DNA of 5,633 nt from Chloroflexi bacterium RBG_13_46_14 (lineage in GTDB: Bacteria; Chloroflexota; Dehalococcoidia; Dehalococcoidales; UBA2162). Positions 4,310-5,633 of this stretch are shown one piece after another. The stretch's first letter is position 1, and each line of letters starts with the position of its first letter. The notes beneath the pieces were generated by a model that was given only the letters and a program-made list of their open reading frames with translations, had not been told where the DNA came from and did no database searches. The stretch is from positions 5,288 through 10,920 of the forward strand of contig MGML01000190.1 of assembly GCA_001796415.1 (NCBI GenBank), given 5' to 3'. The translations under genes and the position numbers were made by a program.

Positions 4310-5428
4310 CTACACGTCCGCGATTCCGCCGTCCCTGTAATACTCGCCGCGGTATGACTTCTCTATATAAGGGTACTGCTTCATCACCTCTTCATCGAGT
4401 TCTATCCCCAGCCCTGGTGCGTCCGGAATCGGAAAATACCCGCCCGCCTGTTTCGCCGGGTTCTTCACCACTTTCATGACCTCCTCCGGCGGTACCGCGT
4501 ATTCAAGCGTCGCGAAGTTCGGTATCGCCGCTGAAAGCTGGATGCTGGCAGCCGTGGCAACCGGGCCGTTCGGATTATGCGGAGCGACCCGTATGTAGTA
4601 CGTCTCCGCAGCGGCAGCGATCCTTCTTAATTCAGAAATTCCGCCGCAATGACAGACATCCGGCTGGATTATGTCAACAAGCTGGCTCTCGATAAGCCGC
4701 CGGTAGTCCCACCGGCTGAACAGCCGTTCGCCGGTAGCAAGGTCTGTACCTGAAATATTACGCCGCACTTCGGCCAGCGCTTCTATGTTATCGGGCGGCA
4801 CCGGTTCCTCGAAGAATGAGATGTTGTACTCTTCCACCGCCCGTATCTGCTGTATCGCCAGCGACGGCCATGACCTGCCGTGATTATCTATCATTATCTC
4901 TATATCAGGCCCTACCGCTTCCCGCAGTGTCTTTATGGATTCCCGCAGCCGTGAAGGAACCTCTTTGGGTTCTACCTGTTCTCCTCGAAACGGCATCCCG
5001 CCAGCCTTGATTCCAAGATATCCCTCTTTCACCAGCGATACCGCCTGGTCGGGTGCGAAAGCATGGGTATATGCCTTAACCTTATCTCGTACCGCGCCAC
5101 CGAGAAGCTTATACACCGGCAGGCCGTAAACCTTTCCGGTGATATCCCAGAGTGCCTGATCAACGGCGCTTAAGGCCGAGTTCAGCACCACGCCGCCGCG
5201 CCAGAATCCGTGCCGGTACATCACCTGCCAGTGCCGCTCGATCAGGGTAGGATCCATGTCGATAATCCTCTTGCTCAGTACCTTTACGGCTTCCTCTACC
5301 GCCTTCTCCTGTCCTTCAAGACTGCCCTCGCCCCAGCCGTAAATGCCTCCGTCGGTTTCTACCTTGACGAATGTCCAGTTCTGCCGGTTCACTCCTACCT
5401 GGAATACCTTGACATCAGTAATCTTCAT
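4310..5428 (-). CDS. Mandelate racemase / enolase-superfamily dehydratase, D-galactonate dehydratase-like
   Basis: The 372-residue protein has the two-domain build of the mandelate racemase subgroup: an alpha/beta cap (about 1-115) and a Mg2+-binding barrel. From memory of E. coli DgoD (382 residues), blocks match closely: WRGGVVLNSALSAVDQALWD (76-95), DNHGR (181-185), FEEPV (206-210), GERLFSRWDY (233-242), APHNPNGP (282-289). Metal ligands would be Asp181, Glu207 and Glu234; catalytic residues His183 and His284 (with Asp257); Glu309 fits the eighth-strand acid. All are present, so it should be an active acid-sugar dehydratase or related epimerase that abstracts a proton next to a carboxylate. 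The substrate may be galactonate or another aldonate; uncharacterised homologues are many, so I give no symbol. The ATG follows a purine-rich AGAGAG at 6 bases. The gene is richer in G+C than the operon (about 56% versus 50% in hand-counted lines), and a 341-base gap separates it from the reductase, so it is probably a separate transcription unit. Confidence 0.92.
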   Translation of the reverse strand: MKITDVKVFQVGVNRQNWTFVKVETDGGIYGWGEGSLEGQEKAVEEAVKVLSKRIIDMDPTLIERHWQVMYRHGFWRGGVVLNSALSAVDQALWDITGKVYGLPVYKLLGGAVRDKVKAYTHAFAPDQAVSLVKEGYLGIKAGGMPFRGEQVEPKEVPSRLRESIKTLREAVGPDIEIMIDNHGRSWPSLAIQQIRAVEEYNISFFEEPVPPDNIEALAEVRRNISGTDLATGERLFSRWDYRRLIESQLVDIIQPDVCHCGGISELRRIAAAAETYYIRVAPHNPNGPVATAASIQLSAAIPNFATLEYAVPPEEVMKVVKNPAKQAGGYFPIPDAPGLGIELDEEVMKQYPYIEKSYRGEYYRDGGIADV

Positions 5429-5434
5429 CTTCTT

Positions 5435-5440
5435 CTCTCT
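5435..5440 (-). promoter_or_regulatory. Ribosome binding site of the enolase-superfamily gene
   Basis: AGAGAG in a long purine run on the minus strand lies 6 bases before the ATG at 5426-5428. It is a weaker match than those of the three operon genes. Confidence 0.4.
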
Positions 5441-5534
5441 TTCCGGTTATTCACGGTGTACGAATTTTACAGCAGCAAATAATCTCAATACAAGAGTAGG
5501 ATTATCAATCTAAACGATCATGGTTGGTTGAATA

Positions 5535-5619
5535 CTCATCCCCTTACTCCCCCTCTCCAGTCTGGAGTGACCAACAACAACTATAAGTGGTTCTGGCTGG
5601 AGAGGGGTCAGGGGTGAGG
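5535..5619. repeat. C-rich/G-rich inverted repeat, dispersed-repeat type
   Basis: Perfect 11-base inner arms CCCCTCTCCAG (5550-5560) and CTGGAGAGGGG (5597-5607) are extended outward with gaps by CTCATCCCC (5535-5543) against GGGGTGAGG (5611-5619). A nested dyad CTCCAG-T-CTGGAG (5555-5567) overlaps the left arm, and TGGTTCT (5588-5594) with AGAACCA (5622-5628) brackets the right arm. Repeats of the GGAGAGGGGTnAGGGGTGAGG kind are scattered in intergenic regions of several bacterial lineages. It lies upstream of the enolase-superfamily gene, facing no other visible gene. It could be a non-autonomous element remnant or a terminator for a gene to the right. Confidence 0.55.
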
Positions 5620-5633
5620 TAAGAACCAGTAAA

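Noticed and set aside
5501..5506. GATAAT as a -10 for the enolase-superfamily gene on the minus strand
   Set aside because: Five of six matches, but no acceptable -35 at 16-18 bases in AT-rich sequence; too weak to annotate.

Overview
The window reads as a compact stretch of bacterial chromosome with every convincing gene on the minus strand, so transcription runs from high to low coordinates. It carries four complete enzyme genes: an enolase-superfamily sugar-acid dehydratase-like protein (5428 down to 4310), then an Old Yellow Enzyme / iron-sulfur / FAD reductase (3968 to 1989), a short-chain dehydrogenase (1962 to 1189) and an amidohydrolase-2 family protein (1132 to 140). A further gene may begin at the left edge. 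The oxygen-sensitive style of reductase and the amidohydrolase-2/SDR partnership suggest an anaerobic or facultative degrader. Dehalococcoidia-like Chloroflexota or a similar uncultured lineage is my guess from the look of the proteins and the GGGGTGAGG-type repeat at the right edge. That is inference; the window has no taxonomic marker.

Layout: positions 1-139 hold a long imperfect hairpin just beyond the amidohydrolase stop and a possible start of the next gene. Positions 140-3968 form a likely three-gene operon, with gaps of 26 and 56 bases and a good ribosome binding site before each gene. Positions 3969-4309 are an AT-rich control region, the least ordinary part of the window: it has at least six dyad symmetries, some interleaved so that one arm can pair with two partners, plus candidate promoter elements and a near-perfect 22-base operator-like palindrome. 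Positions 4310-5428 hold the enolase-superfamily gene, visibly richer in G+C than the operon. Positions 5429-5633 are its upstream region and end in a C-rich/G-rich inverted repeat of dispersed-repeat type.

How the genes may work together (inference): the reductase would reduce or oxidise a C=C bond next to a carbonyl, the SDR would interconvert an alcohol and a ketone on the same skeleton, and the amidohydrolase-2 protein would hydrolyse, hydrate or decarboxylate a ring or ring-cleavage product. This is the logic of a small catabolic cassette for an alicyclic, aromatic or terpenoid/steroid-like compound. The substrate cannot be read from the sequence. Three of the enzymes depart from family consensus at a recognisable cofactor or metal position (Tyr9 in the amidohydrolase, Gln18 in the SDR, Arg524 in the reductase). 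The reductase also has trimethylamine-dehydrogenase-like cysteine spacing. I see no mobile-element gene, CRISPR array or RNA gene.
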